Source: Ancylobacter polymorphus (GTDB taxonomy: Bacteria; Pseudomonadota; Alphaproteobacteria; Rhizobiales; Xanthobacteraceae). Taken from it: DNA of 64,000 nucleotides. The position numbers and the translations under genes are program-made. The stretch covers positions 3,238,001 to 3,302,000 of the forward strand of contig NZ_CP083239.1 in NCBI RefSeq assembly GCF_022836935.1, in the 5' to 3' direction. The notes beneath the pieces are model-generated. The model ran no database searches and was not told the DNA's origin. It saw nothing but the letters and a program-made list of their open reading frames with translations. Shown here piece by piece: positions 38,122 through 48,808 of this stretch. Each line of letters opens with the position of its first letter. The stretch's first letter is position 1.

Positions 38122-39132
38122 ATGGCCATGCGCTTTCCCCGTCTCGGCACCTCTCAGCTCCTCGCGCTCGGCGTGATCCTGCTCGCCAACTGGATGGTCT
38201 CGCCGCAATTCTTCGACATCCGCGTGCAGGACGGGCGGCTGTTCGGCAGCCTGATCGACGTGCTCAACCGCGGCGCGCCGGTGGCGCTGCTGTCCATCGG
38301 CATGGTGCTGGTCATCGCCATGCGCGGCATCGATCTCTCGGTCGGCGCGGTCATGGCGATTTGCGGCGCCATCGCCGCCAGCCTCGCCGACAGTCACGCC
38401 CTCCCCGTCGTGATCGCCGCCGCGCTCGGCGCCGGGCTGCTCTGCGGGCTGTGGAACGGCTTTCTCGTCGCCGTGCTCGGCATCCAGCCCATTGTCGCGA
38501 CGCTGATCCTCATGGTGGCGGGGCGCGGCATCGCCCAGCTCATCACCGAGGGACGCATCGTCACATTCACCTCGCCGCAGCTCGCCTTTCTCGGCGGCGG
38601 GTCGGTGCTCGGCCTGCCGACGCCGGTCGTGCTGACGCTCGGCATGATGGCGCTGACGCTGCTGGTGGTGCGCGGCACCGCGCTCGGGCTGATGATCGAG
38701 GCCACGGGCGGCAATCCCCGCGCCAGCGCGCTGGCCGGCATCGGCACCCGCCTCATCACTGTCGCGGTCTATGTGTGGAGCGGCCTGTGCGCCGCGCTGG
38801 CCGGCATCGTCGCCAGCGCCGACATTCTCGGCGCCGACGCCAACAATGCCGGGCTGTGGCTGGAACTCGACGCGATCCTCGCCGTGGTGATCGGCGGCAC
38901 CTCGCTGTTCGGCGGGCGCTTCTCCATCCTGCTCGCCGTGGTCGGCGCGCTCATCATCCAGGCGATGAACACGGGCATCTTGCTGTCCGGCTTTCCGCCG
39001 GAGACCAATCTGGTGGTGAAGGCGGTGGTGGTGCTCGCCGTGCTGCTCGCCCAGTCGCCCCGGCTCGGCGGTGCGCTGGCCGGGCTCGGCGTGCTGTTCA
39101 GCCGCGCGAAATCCGGAGGCCCGCGCCGATGA
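38122..39132 (+). CDS. ytfT: Sugar ABC transporter permease, YtfT-like
   Basis: This integral membrane protein of 336 residues is in the RbsC family with about nine to ten hydrophobic spans. Family motifs are LVIAMRGIDLSVGAVMAICGA, VATLILMVAGRGIAQLI and IGGTSLFGGRFSI. It begins 10 bases after the ATPase gene and overlaps the second permease by ATGA. Two different permeases are expected for the YtfQRT-YjfF system. Confidence 0.87.
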   Translation: MAMRFPRLGTSQLLALGVILLANWMVSPQFFDIRVQDGRLFGSLIDVLNRGAPVALLSIGMVLVIAMRGIDLSVGAVMAICGAIAASLADSHALPVVIAAALGAGLLCGLWNGFLVAVLGIQPIVATLILMVAGRGIAQLITEGRIVTFTSPQLAFLGGGSVLGLPTPVVLTLGMMALTLLVVRGTALGLMIEATGGNPRASALAGIGTRLITVAVYVWSGLCAALAGIVASADILGADANNAGLWLELDAILAVVIGGTSLFGGRFSILLAVVGALIIQAMNTGILLSGFPPETNLVVKAVVVLAVLLAQSPRLGGALAGLGVLFSRAKSGGPRR

Positions 39133-40121
39133 TCCGCTCCCTTGGCCGGCTGACGCCGGTGCTCGCCACCGCTGCGGTATTCCTTGCCGGATTTGTCGTC
39201 TGCTCGCTCATCTACCCCAACTTCGCCTCGCTGCGGGTGGTGATGAACCTGCTCACCGACAACGCCTTCCTCGTCATCGTCGCCGTGGGCATGACCTTCG
39301 TCATCATCTCCGGCGGCATCGACCTCTCGGTCGGCTCGGTCATCGGCTTCACCACCGTGTTCCTCGCGCTGGCCATCGAGCGCTGGGGCGTGCCGCCGCT
39401 CGCCGCCTTCGCGCTCATCCTCGTGCTCTGCGCGCTGTTCGGCGCCTGTATGGGGGCGATCATCCAGTATTTCGAACTGCCGGCCTTCATCGTCACCCTG
39501 GCCGGCATGTTCCTGGCGCGGGGGGCGAGCTTCCTCCTGTCGACGGAATCGCTCCCCATCACCGCCGATCTCTACGCCCACCTCTCCGACCATGCCTTCC
39601 GCTTCGAGGGCGGCGCGCGCCTCACCGTGCCGGCGATGATCATGATCGCCGTCGTGCTCGCCGGCATGGTGCTGCTGCACCTCACCCGCTTCGGTGCCAA
39701 TGTCTATGCGCTGGGTGGCTCGCGCACTGCGACGGGGCTGATGGGCATCAATGTCGCGCGCACCACGGTGCTGATCTACACCCTCTCCAGCGTGCTCGCC
39801 GGGCTCGCGGGAATCGTGTTCTCGCTCTACACCTCCTCGGGCTATTCGCTCTCCGCCGTCGGTGTCGAACTCGACGCCATCGCGGCGGTGGTGATCGGCG
39901 GCACGCTGCTCTCGGGCGGGTACGGCTTCATCTTCGGCTCCTTCCTGGGCGTGATGATCCAGGGCCTGATCCAGACCTACATCAGCTTCGACGGCATGCT
40001 GTCGAGCTGGTGGGCCAAGATCGCCACCGGCCTGCTGCTGTTCGCATTCATCGCCTTCCAGCAGCTCACCCTGCATCTGGCCCGTCGTTCGCGGCGCGCC
40101 CCGGCCGGAGCCCATCCATGA
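39129..40121 (+). CDS. yjfF: Sugar ABC transporter permease, YjfF-like
   Basis: The second permease has 330 residues and about nine membrane spans. It has the family motifs [36 protein letters not shown] and VIGGTLLSGGYGFIFGSF. It probably pairs with the YtfT-like protein as a heterodimer. Its stop overlaps the start of the GntR regulator gene by ATGA, tying the regulator to the transporter. Confidence 0.87.
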   Translation: MIRSLGRLTPVLATAAVFLAGFVVCSLIYPNFASLRVVMNLLTDNAFLVIVAVGMTFVIISGGIDLSVGSVIGFTTVFLALAIERWGVPPLAAFALILVLCALFGACMGAIIQYFELPAFIVTLAGMFLARGASFLLSTESLPITADLYAHLSDHAFRFEGGARLTVPAMIMIAVVLAGMVLLHLTRFGANVYALGGSRTATGLMGINVARTTVLIYTLSSVLAGLAGIVFSLYTSSGYSLSAVGVELDAIAAVVIGGTLLSGGYGFIFGSFLGVMIQGLIQTYISFDGMLSSWWAKIATGLLLFAFIAFQQLTLHLARRSRRAPAGAHP

Positions 40122-40864
40122 GCGCGCCCAAAACCTCGCCCAACACCTCGCAGATCATCGTCATCCCCACGCGCCGCTCGCATTCCAACCATGCGGAAGT
40201 GGCGCGGACCATCGGCATCGACATCATCGCCGGCCGCTATGGCGAGGGCGCCAAGCTGCCGGGCGATGCCGAGCTGACGCTGCTCTTCGGCGTGTCGCGG
40301 CCGGTGCTGCGGGAAAGCGTGAAGACGCTGGTGGCCAAGGGCCTGCTCTCCACCAAAGCGCGCGTCGGCACGGTGGTGCGGGAGCGCGCCGCCTGGAACA
40401 TGTTCGACGCCGACGTACTGGCCTGGCATCTCGATGCCGGCATCGACAAGCGTTTCCTGCGCGATCTCTCGGAAATCCGCCTCGCGGTGGAGCCGCGCGC
40501 CGCCGCGCTGGCCGCCGAGCGCCGCAGCGCGGAACAGCTCGCGGTGATGCGCCGCGCCGTCGCGCAGATGAAGGACGAGCCCGGCGCCTCCGAAGGCTTC
40601 GCCGAGGCCGACCTGACGCTGCATGTGGAAGTGGCCACCGCCTCGGGCAACCCGTTCATGCGCTCGGTCGGCGCGGTGATCGAGGCGGCGCTGCGCGCCT
40701 CCTTCGTGCTCTCCGCCCCTGCCGACGCGCGCGAGCACGACATCGCCGTGGCCGCGCATGAGCGCATCGTCGAGGCGATCGCCGATGCCGATGCGGAGGC
40801 CGCCGCCGCCGCCATGACCAATGTGATTTTCAACGGCCTGCGCCGCCACGGCGCGGCGGGCTGA
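40118..40864 (+). CDS. GntR-family (FadR/FCD) transcriptional regulator of the sugar genes
   Basis: The 248-residue regulator has an N-terminal winged helix (EVARTIGIDIIAGRYGEGAKLPGDAELTLLFGVSRPVLRESVKTL split by the usual turn) and a C-terminal all-alpha FCD effector domain with the metal or ligand residues around EIRLAVEPRAAALAAE, FAEADLTLHVEVA and AHERIVEAI. Coupled to the permease gene and followed 12 bases later by the arabinonate dehydratase gene, it is the only regulator inside the sugar island. It probably binds the inverted repeats upstream of the ytfQ-like gene and responds to a sugar acid. Confidence 0.88.
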   Translation: MSAPKTSPNTSQIIVIPTRRSHSNHAEVARTIGIDIIAGRYGEGAKLPGDAELTLLFGVSRPVLRESVKTLVAKGLLSTKARVGTVVRERAAWNMFDADVLAWHLDAGIDKRFLRDLSEIRLAVEPRAAALAAERRSAEQLAVMRRAVAQMKDEPGASEGFAEADLTLHVEVATASGNPFMRSVGAVIEAALRASFVLSAPADAREHDIAVAAHERIVEAIADADAEAAAAAMTNVIFNGLRRHGAAG

Positions 40865-40876
40865 CCGGGTGCCGAA

Positions 40877-42625
40877 ATGAGCGATGACGGATCAACCAAC
40901 GACAACAAGAAGCCTTTGCGTAGTCAGGCCTGGTTTGGCCGGCAGGACAAGATGGGGTTCTATTACCGCTCCTTCCTGAAGAATTCCGGCCAGCCGCAGG
41001 ACCGTTTCGACGGCCGCCCGGTGATCGGCATCTGCAATACCTGGTCGGAACTCACCCCCTGCAACATCCATTTCCGCGACCTCGCCGAGCATGTGCGGCG
41101 CGGCGTGCTGGATGCGGGCGGCTATCCCCTGGAGTTCCCCGTCTCCTCGCTCGGCGAGGTGACGATGCGCCCCACCGCCATGCTCTTTCGCAACCTCGCC
41201 TCGATGGATGTGGAAGAGGCGATCCGCGCGCACCCGCTCGATGGCGTGGTGCTCTTGATGGGCTGCGACAAGACCACGCCGGCGCTGCTGATGGGAGCGG
41301 CCTCCGCCGATTTGCCGGCCATCGGCGTCTCCGGCGGGCCGCAGCTGCGCGGCAATTACCGCGGCCAGATCATCGGCTCCGGCACCAACATCATCTCGAT
41401 GAGCGAGCAGCTGCGTGCCGGCGAGATCACCATGGCGGAGTTTCATGAGGCGGAAGCGGGCATGAACCGCTCGTCGGGCTCCTGCATGACCATGGGCACC
41501 GCTTCCACCATGGCCTCGATGGTGGAAGCACTCGGCATCGGCCTGCCCGAGAACGCCGCCATTCCCGCCGTCGACGCCCGCCGCAATTTGCTGGCCCGCA
41601 TGGCCGGACGGCGCATCGTCGACATGGTGCACGAGGACCTGAAACCCTCCGACATCCTGACGCGGGAAGCGTTCGAGAACGCCATCCGGGCGCTGGCCGC
41701 CATTGGCGGCTCGACCAATGCGGTGGTGCATCTGCTCGCGCTCGCCGGGCGCGTCGGTGTCGATCTCACGCTAGCGGATTTCGACCGGCTCGGCCGCGAC
41801 ATTCACTGCCTCGTCGACCTGATGCCGTCGGGCCGCTTCCTGATGGAGGATTTCTACTATGCCGGCGGCCTGCCGGCGGTGCTGCGGGCGCTGGGCGAGC
41901 GCGGCCTGCTGAACAAGGACGCCCGCACGGTGAATGGCCGCACCCTGTGGGAGAATGTCGAGAAGGCGCCGAACTGGAACCCCGAGGTCATCACCCCCTT
42001 CGAGGCGCCGTTCAAGCCGGAAGCCGGCATCGCCATCCTCACCGGCAACCTCGCCCCGGACGGCGCGGTCATCAAGCCCTCCGCCGCCTCGCCGGAACTG
42101 ATGCAGCACACCGGCCGTGCCGTGGTGTTCGAAAGCGTCGAGGAAATGCACCACGCGGTGAATGACGAGGCGCTGGACATCGACGCCTCCTGCATCATGG
42201 TGCTCAAGCATTGCGGCCCGAAGGGCTATCCGGGCATGGCCGAGGTCGGCAACATGCCCCTTCCCGCGAAGCTACTGCGTGAGGGCGTGCGCGACATGAT
42301 CCGCATTTCCGATGCCCGCATGTCCGGCACTGCCTATGGCACCGTGGTGCTGCATGTCGCGCCGGAGGCCACCGCCGGCGGGCCGCTGGCGCTGGTCCGC
42401 AACGGTGATCTCATCACCCTCGACGTGCCCGCCCGCTCGCTGCACCTGCATGTGAGCGCGGAGGAGATGGCCGCCCGCCGCGCCGCCTGGGTGCCGCCGG
42501 AGCCGCACGCCGCGCGCGGCTATCAACGGCTTTACATCGACCACGTGCTGCAGGCCGACCGCGGCGCGGATTTCGACTTTCTGGTCGGGGGTTCGGGTTC
42601 GCCCGTTCCCCGCGACAATCACTGA
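40877..42625 (+). CDS. IlvD/Edd-family sugar acid dehydratase, probably L-arabinonate dehydratase
   Basis: The enzyme removes water from an aldonate to give a 2-keto-3-deoxy acid. The 582-residue protein has the three iron-sulfur cysteines in LTPCN (C62), MGCDKTTP and SGSCMTMG, and the magnesium-site motifs [15 protein letters not shown] and [12 protein letters not shown]. Size and N-terminus (PLRSQAWFG) match the L-arabinonate dehydratase of Rhizobium. The next three genes supply the rest of the L-arabinose route, which supports the substrate; D-fuconate or D-galactonate could also be accepted. Confidence 0.85.
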   Translation: MSDDGSTNDNKKPLRSQAWFGRQDKMGFYYRSFLKNSGQPQDRFDGRPVIGICNTWSELTPCNIHFRDLAEHVRRGVLDAGGYPLEFPVSSLGEVTMRPTAMLFRNLASMDVEEAIRAHPLDGVVLLMGCDKTTPALLMGAASADLPAIGVSGGPQLRGNYRGQIIGSGTNIISMSEQLRAGEITMAEFHEAEAGMNRSSGSCMTMGTASTMASMVEALGIGLPENAAIPAVDARRNLLARMAGRRIVDMVHEDLKPSDILTREAFENAIRALAAIGGSTNAVVHLLALAGRVGVDLTLADFDRLGRDIHCLVDLMPSGRFLMEDFYYAGGLPAVLRALGERGLLNKDARTVNGRTLWENVEKAPNWNPEVITPFEAPFKPEAGIAILTGNLAPDGAVIKPSAASPELMQHTGRAVVFESVEEMHHAVNDEALDIDASCIMVLKHCGPKGYPGMAEVGNMPLPAKLLREGVRDMIRISDARMSGTAYGTVVLHVAPEATAGGPLALVRNGDLITLDVPARSLHLHVSAEEMAARRAAWVPPEPHAARGYQRLYIDHVLQADRGADFDFLVGGSGSPVPRDNH

Positions 42626-42633
42626 GGTGCAGG

Positions 42634-43566
42634 ATGACCCGCCTTTCCGCCGCCGGCCCGTATAAGGGCGTGTTCCCGGTCGCGCCGACCGTGTTCGACG
42701 CCGAGGGCCGGCTCGATCTCGACGGCCAGAAGCGCTGCATCGACTTCATGATCGATGCGGGCTCGCACGGCCTGTGCATCCTCGCCAATTTCTCCGAGCA
42801 GTTCGTGCTGGCCGATGACGAGCGTGATCTTGTCATGACCACGGTGCTGGATCATGTGGCGGGCCGGGTGCCGGTCATCGTCACCACCACCCATTTCGCC
42901 ACCCATATCTGCGCCGAGCGTTCGCGCCGGGCGCAGGAGGCGGGCGCGGCGATGGTGATGGTGATGCCGCCCTATCACGGCGCGACCTTCCGTGTGCCGG
43001 AAGCCTCGATCTACGCTTTCTACAAGGCGGTGTCCGACGCCATCGACATTCCGATCATGGTGCAGGACGCGCCCGTCGCCGGCACGCCGCTTTCCGTGCC
43101 GTTCCTCGCGAAGATGGCGCAGGAGATCGAGAACCTCGCCTATTTCAAGATCGAGGTGCCGCAGGCGGCGAACAAGCTGCGGGCGCTGATCGAGGCCGGC
43201 GGGGAGTCCATCGTCGGGCCGTGGGATGGCGAGGAGGCGATCACGCTGATGGCCGATCTCGATGCCGGGGCCACCGGCGCCATGACCGGCGGCGGCTTCC
43301 CCGATGGCATCCGTCAGATCATCGACCCCTATTTCGCCGGGCACCGCGAGGCCGCGCTCGACGCCTATCAGCGCTGGCTGCCGCTGATCAATTACGAGAA
43401 CCGGCAGGCGGGCTTTGCGACCGCCAAGATCCTGATGCAGGAAGGCGGGGTCATCAAGCATGACACGCTGCGCGCGCCGCTGCCGCCGGTGCATCCGGCG
43501 ACGCGGGCCGGCCTGCTCGAACTTGCCCGCCGGCTCGATCCGCTGGTATTGAGGTGGGGTAAGTGA
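42634..43566 (+). CDS. 2-keto-3-deoxy-L-arabinonate dehydratase (DapA superfamily)
   Basis: This TIM-barrel class I enzyme of 310 residues probably converts 2-keto-3-deoxy-L-arabinonate to 2-oxoglutarate semialdehyde. The Schiff-base Lys lies in LAYFKIEVP and the proximal motifs are [15 protein letters not shown] and [10 protein letters not shown]. The family (DHDPS-like) also contains aldolases; the following semialdehyde dehydrogenase gene, overlapping by GTGA, favours the dehydratase function as in Azospirillum. Confidence 0.85.
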   Translation: MTRLSAAGPYKGVFPVAPTVFDAEGRLDLDGQKRCIDFMIDAGSHGLCILANFSEQFVLADDERDLVMTTVLDHVAGRVPVIVTTTHFATHICAERSRRAQEAGAAMVMVMPPYHGATFRVPEASIYAFYKAVSDAIDIPIMVQDAPVAGTPLSVPFLAKMAQEIENLAYFKIEVPQAANKLRALIEAGGESIVGPWDGEEAITLMADLDAGATGAMTGGGFPDGIRQIIDPYFAGHREAALDAYQRWLPLINYENRQAGFATAKILMQEGGVIKHDTLRAPLPPVHPATRAGLLELARRLDPLVLRWGK

Positions 43567-45170
43567 GCGCGATGGACATGACCGACCTTACCGGAGCCGC
43601 TCTTCTCGGGTCCCGCGACCTCACCGGCGCGGCGACGTTCGAGGCGATCGATCCCGCCACCGGCACCGCGCTGGAACCGGCCTTTTTTGAGGCCGGCCCG
43701 GCCGAGGTGGCGGAAGCGGCGGCGCTGGCTGCCGCGGCCTATCCGCTCTACCGCGCCACGACGCCGGAGGTGCGCGCGGCCTTTCTCGACGCCATCGCCG
43801 CCCATATCGAGGCGCTCGGCGACACGCTGATCGCCCGTGCGGCGCGCGAGACCGGCCTGCCCGTCGCCCGGCTCACCGGCGAGCGCGCCCGCACCACCGG
43901 CCAGCTCCGGCTGTTCGCCAGCTGGGTGAGGGCGGGCGGAGCCGACGAGCCGCGCCTCGACAGCGCCCTGCCCGCGCGCACGCCGCTGCCGCGCGCGGAT
44001 CTGCGCCTGCGCCATATCGGCCTCGGGCCGGTGGCGGTGTTCGGCGCCTCGAATTTTCCGCTGGCCTTCTCGGTCGCCGGCGGCGACACCGCCTCGGCGC
44101 TGGCGGCGGGCTGCCCGGTCATCGTCAAGGGTCATCCCGCCCATCCCGGCACGTCGGAACTGGTCGGCCGCGCCATCCGCGCGGCGGTTGCCGAAGCCGG
44201 CCTGCCGGAAGGCGTGTTCTCGCTGCTCACCGGCACGTCGCATGAACTCGGCTCCGCGCTGGTGGCCGATCCGCGCGTTAAGGCGGTGGGCTTCACCGGC
44301 TCGCGCGGCGGCGGGCTCGCTCTGTGCCGCATCGCCGCCAACCGGCCCGAGCCGATCCCGGTCTTCGCCGAGATGAGCAGCATCAACCCGGTGTTCCTGC
44401 TGCCCGCCGCGCTGGACGCGCGCGCTGAGGCGCTGGCCACCGGCTTCGTCGGCTCGCTCACCATGGGCGCCGGCCAGTTCTGCACCAATCCCGGCCTCGT
44501 CATCGCGATGGCCGGCCCGGCGCTGGACCGCTTCATCGCGGCCGCCGCCACGGCGGTTTCCGCCGCTCCGGCCGCGACCATGCTCACCCCGGGCATTGCC
44601 GGCGCCTATGCTAAGGGCGTCGCGGCGCTGGCGGAGCAGCCTGATGTCAGCGCGCTCGCCCATGGCGGCGAGGGCGGCGTCAATGCCTGCCGCCCGGCGC
44701 TGTTCGTGACCGACGCCGCCGCCTTCCTGCGCGAGCCGGTGCTGTCGCACGAAGTGTTCGGCGCCTCCTCACTGATGATCCGCTGCGCCGATGAGGCTGA
44801 CATGGCGGCGGTGGCCGCCGCTCTTGAAGGCCAGCTCACCGCGACGCTGCAACTGGACGCCGCCGACCACGCCCTCGCCGCCCGGCTGCTGCCGGTGCTG
44901 GAAGAAAAGGCCGGGCGCATTCTCGCCAATGGCTGGCCGACGGGCGTGGAGGTCTGCCACGCCATGGTGCATGGCGGGCCGTTCCCCGCCACCTCCGACC
45001 CGCGCTCCACCTCGGTCGGCACGTTCGCCATCCGCCGCTTCCTGCGCCCGGTCTGCTACCAGGACCTGCCGGACGCACTGCTGCCCGCCGCCGTTCAGAC
45101 GGGCAATCCGCTCGGCCTGCCGCGCCTCGTCGACGGCGCGCCGGAAACCGCCGGGGAGGCCCGCCCATGA
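43563..45170 (+). CDS. 2-oxoglutarate semialdehyde dehydrogenase, NADP-dependent
   Basis: This aldehyde dehydrogenase of 535 residues oxidises 2-oxoglutarate semialdehyde to 2-oxoglutarate. The start is a GTG overlapping the previous stop. Motifs include [21 protein letters not shown] (cofactor entry), FTGSRGGG, the Glu in [11 protein letters not shown], and the catalytic Cys in [11 protein letters not shown]. The [11 protein letters not shown] variant is typical of the KGSADH subfamily used in arabinose, glucarate and hydroxyproline degradation. It ends overlapping the next gene by four bases. Confidence 0.88.
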   Translation: MSAMDMTDLTGAALLGSRDLTGAATFEAIDPATGTALEPAFFEAGPAEVAEAAALAAAAYPLYRATTPEVRAAFLDAIAAHIEALGDTLIARAARETGLPVARLTGERARTTGQLRLFASWVRAGGADEPRLDSALPARTPLPRADLRLRHIGLGPVAVFGASNFPLAFSVAGGDTASALAAGCPVIVKGHPAHPGTSELVGRAIRAAVAEAGLPEGVFSLLTGTSHELGSALVADPRVKAVGFTGSRGGGLALCRIAANRPEPIPVFAEMSSINPVFLLPAALDARAEALATGFVGSLTMGAGQFCTNPGLVIAMAGPALDRFIAAAATAVSAAPAATMLTPGIAGAYAKGVAALAEQPDVSALAHGGEGGVNACRPALFVTDAAAFLREPVLSHEVFGASSLMIRCADEADMAAVAAALEGQLTATLQLDAADHALAARLLPVLEEKAGRILANGWPTGVEVCHAMVHGGPFPATSDPRSTSVGTFAIRRFLRPVCYQDLPDALLPAAVQTGNPLGLPRLVDGAPETAGEARP

Positions 45171-46093
45171 GCCCGATCCGCCTCGCCCTTGTCGGCCTCG
45201 GCAAGATCGCCCGCGACCAGCACCTCCCCGCCATCGCCGCGACGGAGGGCATCGAGCTGGTGGCGGTCGCCAGCCGCAACGCCTCGCTCGACGGCGTCGC
45301 CCATTTCGCCACGCTCACTGAGCTGCTGGCGAGCGGGGAAGCAATCGACGCGGTGGCGCTGTGCACCCCGCCGCAGGGCCGGCACGCGTTCGCGGCGCAG
45401 GCGCTTGCGGCGGGCAAGCATGTGCTGCTGGAAAAGCCGCCCGGCGCCACGGTGAGCGAGCTCGGCCCGCTTGTCAGCGCGGCGCAGGCCTCGGAGCGCA
45501 CTTTGTTCGCCACCTGGCATTCGCGCTTCGCCCCGGCGGTGGAACCGGCCCGCGCCTTCCTCGCCGAGGTGGCGCCGCGCGCGGTGCGGGTGACGTGGAA
45601 GGAGGATGTGCGCGTCTGGCATCCCGGCCAGCGCTGGATCTGGGAGCCGGGCGGGCTCGGCGTGTTCGACCCCGCCATCAACGCGCTGTCGATCCTCACC
45701 ACCATCCTGCCGCGTCCGGTGTTCGTCACCGGGGGGGACCTGTCCTTCCCCTCCAACTGCGCCGCGCCCATCGCCGCCACCGTCGCTTTCGCGGATGCGG
45801 ACGGGCTGAAGGTAGAGGCCGATCTCGACTTCCTGCAGACCGGGCCGCAAAGCTGGGACATCGAGGTCGACACTGACCGGGGCACACTGCTGCTTGCCAA
45901 GGGTGGAGCCGAACTCTCGCTCGACGGGCAGGTGCTGAGCGCGCAGCCCGAGGCGGAATATCGCAACATCTACAAACGCTTCGTCGAGCTGGTTGAGACG
46001 GGGGGATCGGATGTCGACCTCGCCCCGCTGCAACTGGTCGCCGACGCCTTCCTGCTGGGCCGGCGCCTGGAAGTCGCGCCGTTCCATGACTGA
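45167..46093 (+). CDS. L-arabinose/D-galactose 1-dehydrogenase (Gfo/Idh/MocA family)
   Basis: The 308-residue oxidoreductase oxidises the sugar to its lactone. The N-terminal Rossmann motif is [16 protein letters not shown], followed by [14 protein letters not shown] with the catalytic Lys, and [44 protein letters not shown], split here as two halves of a conserved stretch, matches the Azospirillum brasilense L-arabinose 1-dehydrogenase very closely as I recall it. That enzyme also takes D-galactose, relevant to the dgoKA genes further on. Confidence 0.88.
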   Translation: MSPIRLALVGLGKIARDQHLPAIAATEGIELVAVASRNASLDGVAHFATLTELLASGEAIDAVALCTPPQGRHAFAAQALAAGKHVLLEKPPGATVSELGPLVSAAQASERTLFATWHSRFAPAVEPARAFLAEVAPRAVRVTWKEDVRVWHPGQRWIWEPGGLGVFDPAINALSILTTILPRPVFVTGGDLSFPSNCAAPIAATVAFADADGLKVEADLDFLQTGPQSWDIEVDTDRGTLLLAKGGAELSLDGQVLSAQPEAEYRNIYKRFVELVETGGSDVDLAPLQLVADAFLLGRRLEVAPFHD

Positions 46094-46110
46094 GCCTTAA
46101 GGAGAGACGC

Positions 46111-47913
46111 ATGGACAAAGCCAGCAAGAACAACCGGCCCCTGCGCTCCCGCGCCTGGTTCGACAACCCCGACAATATCGACATGACCGCGCTCTATCTC
46201 GAGCGCTACCTCAATTTCGGCCTCAGCCAGGAGGAGTTGCAGAGCGGTCGCCCGATCATCGGCATCGCCCAGACCGGCTCGGACCTTTCCCCCTGCAACC
46301 GCCATCATCTGGAACTCGCCAAGCGGGTGCGCGACGGCATTCGCGAGGCCGGCGGCATCGCCATCGAGTTTCCGGTCCACCCGATCCAGGAAACCGGCAA
46401 GCGCCCCACCGCCGGGCTGGACCGCAACCTCGCCTATCTCGGCCTGGTCGAGGTGCTCTATGGCTATCCGCTCGACGGCGTGGTGCTGACCATCGGCTGC
46501 GACAAGACCACCCCGGCGCTGCTGATGGCGGCGGCCACCGTGAACATTCCCGCCATCGCGCTCTCCGTCGGCCCGATGCTGAACGGCTGGTACAAGGGCG
46601 CGCGCACCGGCTCCGGCACCATCGTCTGGAAGGCGCGCGAATTGCTGGCGGCGGGCGAGATCGACCATGCCGGCTTCGTCAAGCTGGTGGCGTCCTCCGC
46701 GCCCTCCACCGGCTATTGCAACACCATGGGTACTGCGACGACGATGAACTCGCTCGCCGAGGCGTTGGGCATGCAGCTGCCAGGTTCCGCCGCCATCCCC
46801 GCGCCCTATCGCGACCGGCAGGAAATCGCCTACCGCACCGGCCTGCGCATCGTCGAGATGGTGCATGAGGACCTGAAACCCTCCGACATCCTCACCCGCG
46901 ACGCCTTCCTCAACGCCATCCGGGTGAACTCGGCCATCGGCGGCTCGACCAACGCGCCGATCCATCTCAACGCGCTGGCCCGCCATGTCGGCGTAGAACT
47001 CTCCATTGACGACTGGCAGACCTATGGCGAGGAAGTGCCGCTGCTGGTCAATCTCCAGCCCGCCGGCGAATATCTCGGCGAGGATTATTACCATGCCGGC
47101 GGCGTGCCGGCGGTGGTCAACCAGCTCATGGGCCAGGGCCTCATCGCCGAGGACGCGCTCACGGTGAACGGGCGCAGCCTCGGCGCCAACTGCGCCGACG
47201 CCGGCATTCAGGACGAGGCGGTGATCCGCCCCTATGACCAGCCGCTGAAGGAAAAGGCCGGCTTCCGCGTGCTGCGCGGCAATCTGTTCTCTTCCGCCAT
47301 CATGAAGACCAGCGTCATCAGCGCGGAATTCCGCGTGCGCTACCTCTCCAACCCCGACGACCCGGACGCCTTCGAGGGGCGGGCCATCGTGTTCGACGGG
47401 CCGGAGGACTACCACGCCCGCATCGACGACCCCGCGCTCGCCATCGACGATGGTTGCATCCTGTTCATGCGCGGCGCCGGCCCCATCGGCTATCCCGGCG
47501 CGGCGGAAGTGGTGAACATGCGCGCGCCGGATTACCTCATCAAGGCCGGCGTCCATGCCCTGCCCTGCATCGGCGACGGGCGCCAGTCCGGCACGTCGGG
47601 CTCGCCCTCCATCCTCAATGCCTCGCCCGAGGCGGCGGTCGGCGGCGGCCTCGCTTTGCTGCGCACCGGCGACCGCGTGCGCATCGATCTGAAGCGCAAC
47701 AGCGCCAACATGCTGGTGCCGGAGGAGGAACTCGCCTGCCGCCGCGCCGAGCTGGAAGCGGCCGGCGGCTATGCCTACCCCGCCAGCCAGACGCCGTGGC
47801 AGGAAATCCAGCGCGGGCTGGTCGGCCAGCTGGAAACCGGCGCCGTGCTGGAAAACGCCGTGCGCTACCAGCGCATCGCCCAGACCAAGGGGATGCCGCG
47901 TGACAACCATTAG
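46111..47913 (+). CDS. xylD: IlvD/Edd-family sugar acid dehydratase, probably D-xylonate dehydratase
   Basis: The 600-residue enzyme dehydrates an aldonate. Iron-sulfur cysteines occur in [17 protein letters not shown] and [24 protein letters not shown] and [12 protein letters not shown] are conserved with the first dehydratase of this cluster, and both proteins end in PRDNH. The N-terminus [22 protein letters not shown] and length match Caulobacter XylD. D-galactonate is an alternative substrate because no DgoD is present for the dgoKA genes downstream. Confidence 0.83.
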   Translation: MDKASKNNRPLRSRAWFDNPDNIDMTALYLERYLNFGLSQEELQSGRPIIGIAQTGSDLSPCNRHHLELAKRVRDGIREAGGIAIEFPVHPIQETGKRPTAGLDRNLAYLGLVEVLYGYPLDGVVLTIGCDKTTPALLMAAATVNIPAIALSVGPMLNGWYKGARTGSGTIVWKARELLAAGEIDHAGFVKLVASSAPSTGYCNTMGTATTMNSLAEALGMQLPGSAAIPAPYRDRQEIAYRTGLRIVEMVHEDLKPSDILTRDAFLNAIRVNSAIGGSTNAPIHLNALARHVGVELSIDDWQTYGEEVPLLVNLQPAGEYLGEDYYHAGGVPAVVNQLMGQGLIAEDALTVNGRSLGANCADAGIQDEAVIRPYDQPLKEKAGFRVLRGNLFSSAIMKTSVISAEFRVRYLSNPDDPDAFEGRAIVFDGPEDYHARIDDPALAIDDGCILFMRGAGPIGYPGAAEVVNMRAPDYLIKAGVHALPCIGDGRQSGTSGSPSILNASPEAAVGGGLALLRTGDRVRIDLKRNSANMLVPEEELACRRAELEAAGGYAYPASQTPWQEIQRGLVGQLETGAVLENAVRYQRIAQTKGMPRDNH

Positions 47914-48808
47914 CGCGCCCGCTCCTGAGACCGCGTCCCTCACCCTTATCTGCGCCGAGCGCTGCCATCTCGGCGAGGGACCGGCTTATGACGCCGCGCG
48001 CGACACCGCCTGGTGGTTCGACATCGTGGAGAAGCGGCTCTATGAGGCGCGGCTCGCGACCGGCGATATCGCCGTGCACACGCTGCCTGTCATGGCGAGC
48101 GCGCTGGCTGTTGTCGATGCCGAGCGCCAGTTGCTCGCCACCGAGGCCGGGCTAATGCTGCGCGATGTCGCGAGCGGCCGGCTGGAAACGCTCGCCGCTG
48201 TGGAGGCCGACAAGCCCGGCACCCGCTCCAACGACGCCCGCGTCCACCCCTCCGGCACCTTCTGGTTCAGCACCATGGGCCGGAAGGCGGAGACCGGCGC
48301 CGGCACCGTCTATGCCTTCCATGCCGGCGCGGTGATCCCGCTGTTCCCCGCCGTCACCATTCCCAACGCCATCTGCTTCTCGCCCGATGGGGCCATTGGC
48401 TATTTCGCCGACACGGCGATCGGCGAACTCTACCGCGTGCGGCTCGATCCCGGTTCCGGCCTGCCGCTGGAAGCGCCCACCCTGCTGCACCGCCATGCCG
48501 GCGAAGGCGGGCTGGACGGCGCCGTTACCGATGCCGAGGGGCTGATCTGGTGCGCCATCTGGGGCGGGGGGCGGCTCAACGCCTATTCCCCGGCGGGCGA
48601 TCTCGTCCGCAGCGTGCCCACCCCGGCGCACCAGACCAGCTGCCCGGTCTTTGTCGGGCCGGGTTTCGACCGTGTGCTCGTCACCTCCGCCTGGCAGGAC
48701 ATGAATGAGGTCGCCCGCGCCGGCGACCCGGAGCATGGCCGCACCTTCCTTCTCGACATCGGCGCCAAAGGCCGCGCCGAGCCGCACGTCCGGCTGGGAG
48801 CGCGGTGA
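47900..48808 (+). CDS. SMP-30/gluconolactonase-type sugar lactonase
   Basis: The enzyme opens the aldonolactone made by the dehydrogenase. A GTG start at 47900, 14 bases inside the dehydratase gene, gives 302 residues beginning [31 protein letters not shown]. The six-bladed propeller shows metal residues in CHLGEGP (Glu), [18 protein letters not shown] (Asn, Asp) and [11 protein letters not shown]. Either L-arabinonolactone or D-xylonolactone is a fitting substrate. The stop overlaps the dgoK ATG. Confidence 0.87.
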   Translation: MTTISAPAPETASLTLICAERCHLGEGPAYDAARDTAWWFDIVEKRLYEARLATGDIAVHTLPVMASALAVVDAERQLLATEAGLMLRDVASGRLETLAAVEADKPGTRSNDARVHPSGTFWFSTMGRKAETGAGTVYAFHAGAVIPLFPAVTIPNAICFSPDGAIGYFADTAIGELYRVRLDPGSGLPLEAPTLLHRHAGEGGLDGAVTDAEGLIWCAIWGGGRLNAYSPAGDLVRSVPTPAHQTSCPVFVGPGFDRVLVTSAWQDMNEVARAGDPEHGRTFLLDIGAKGRAEPHVRLGAR

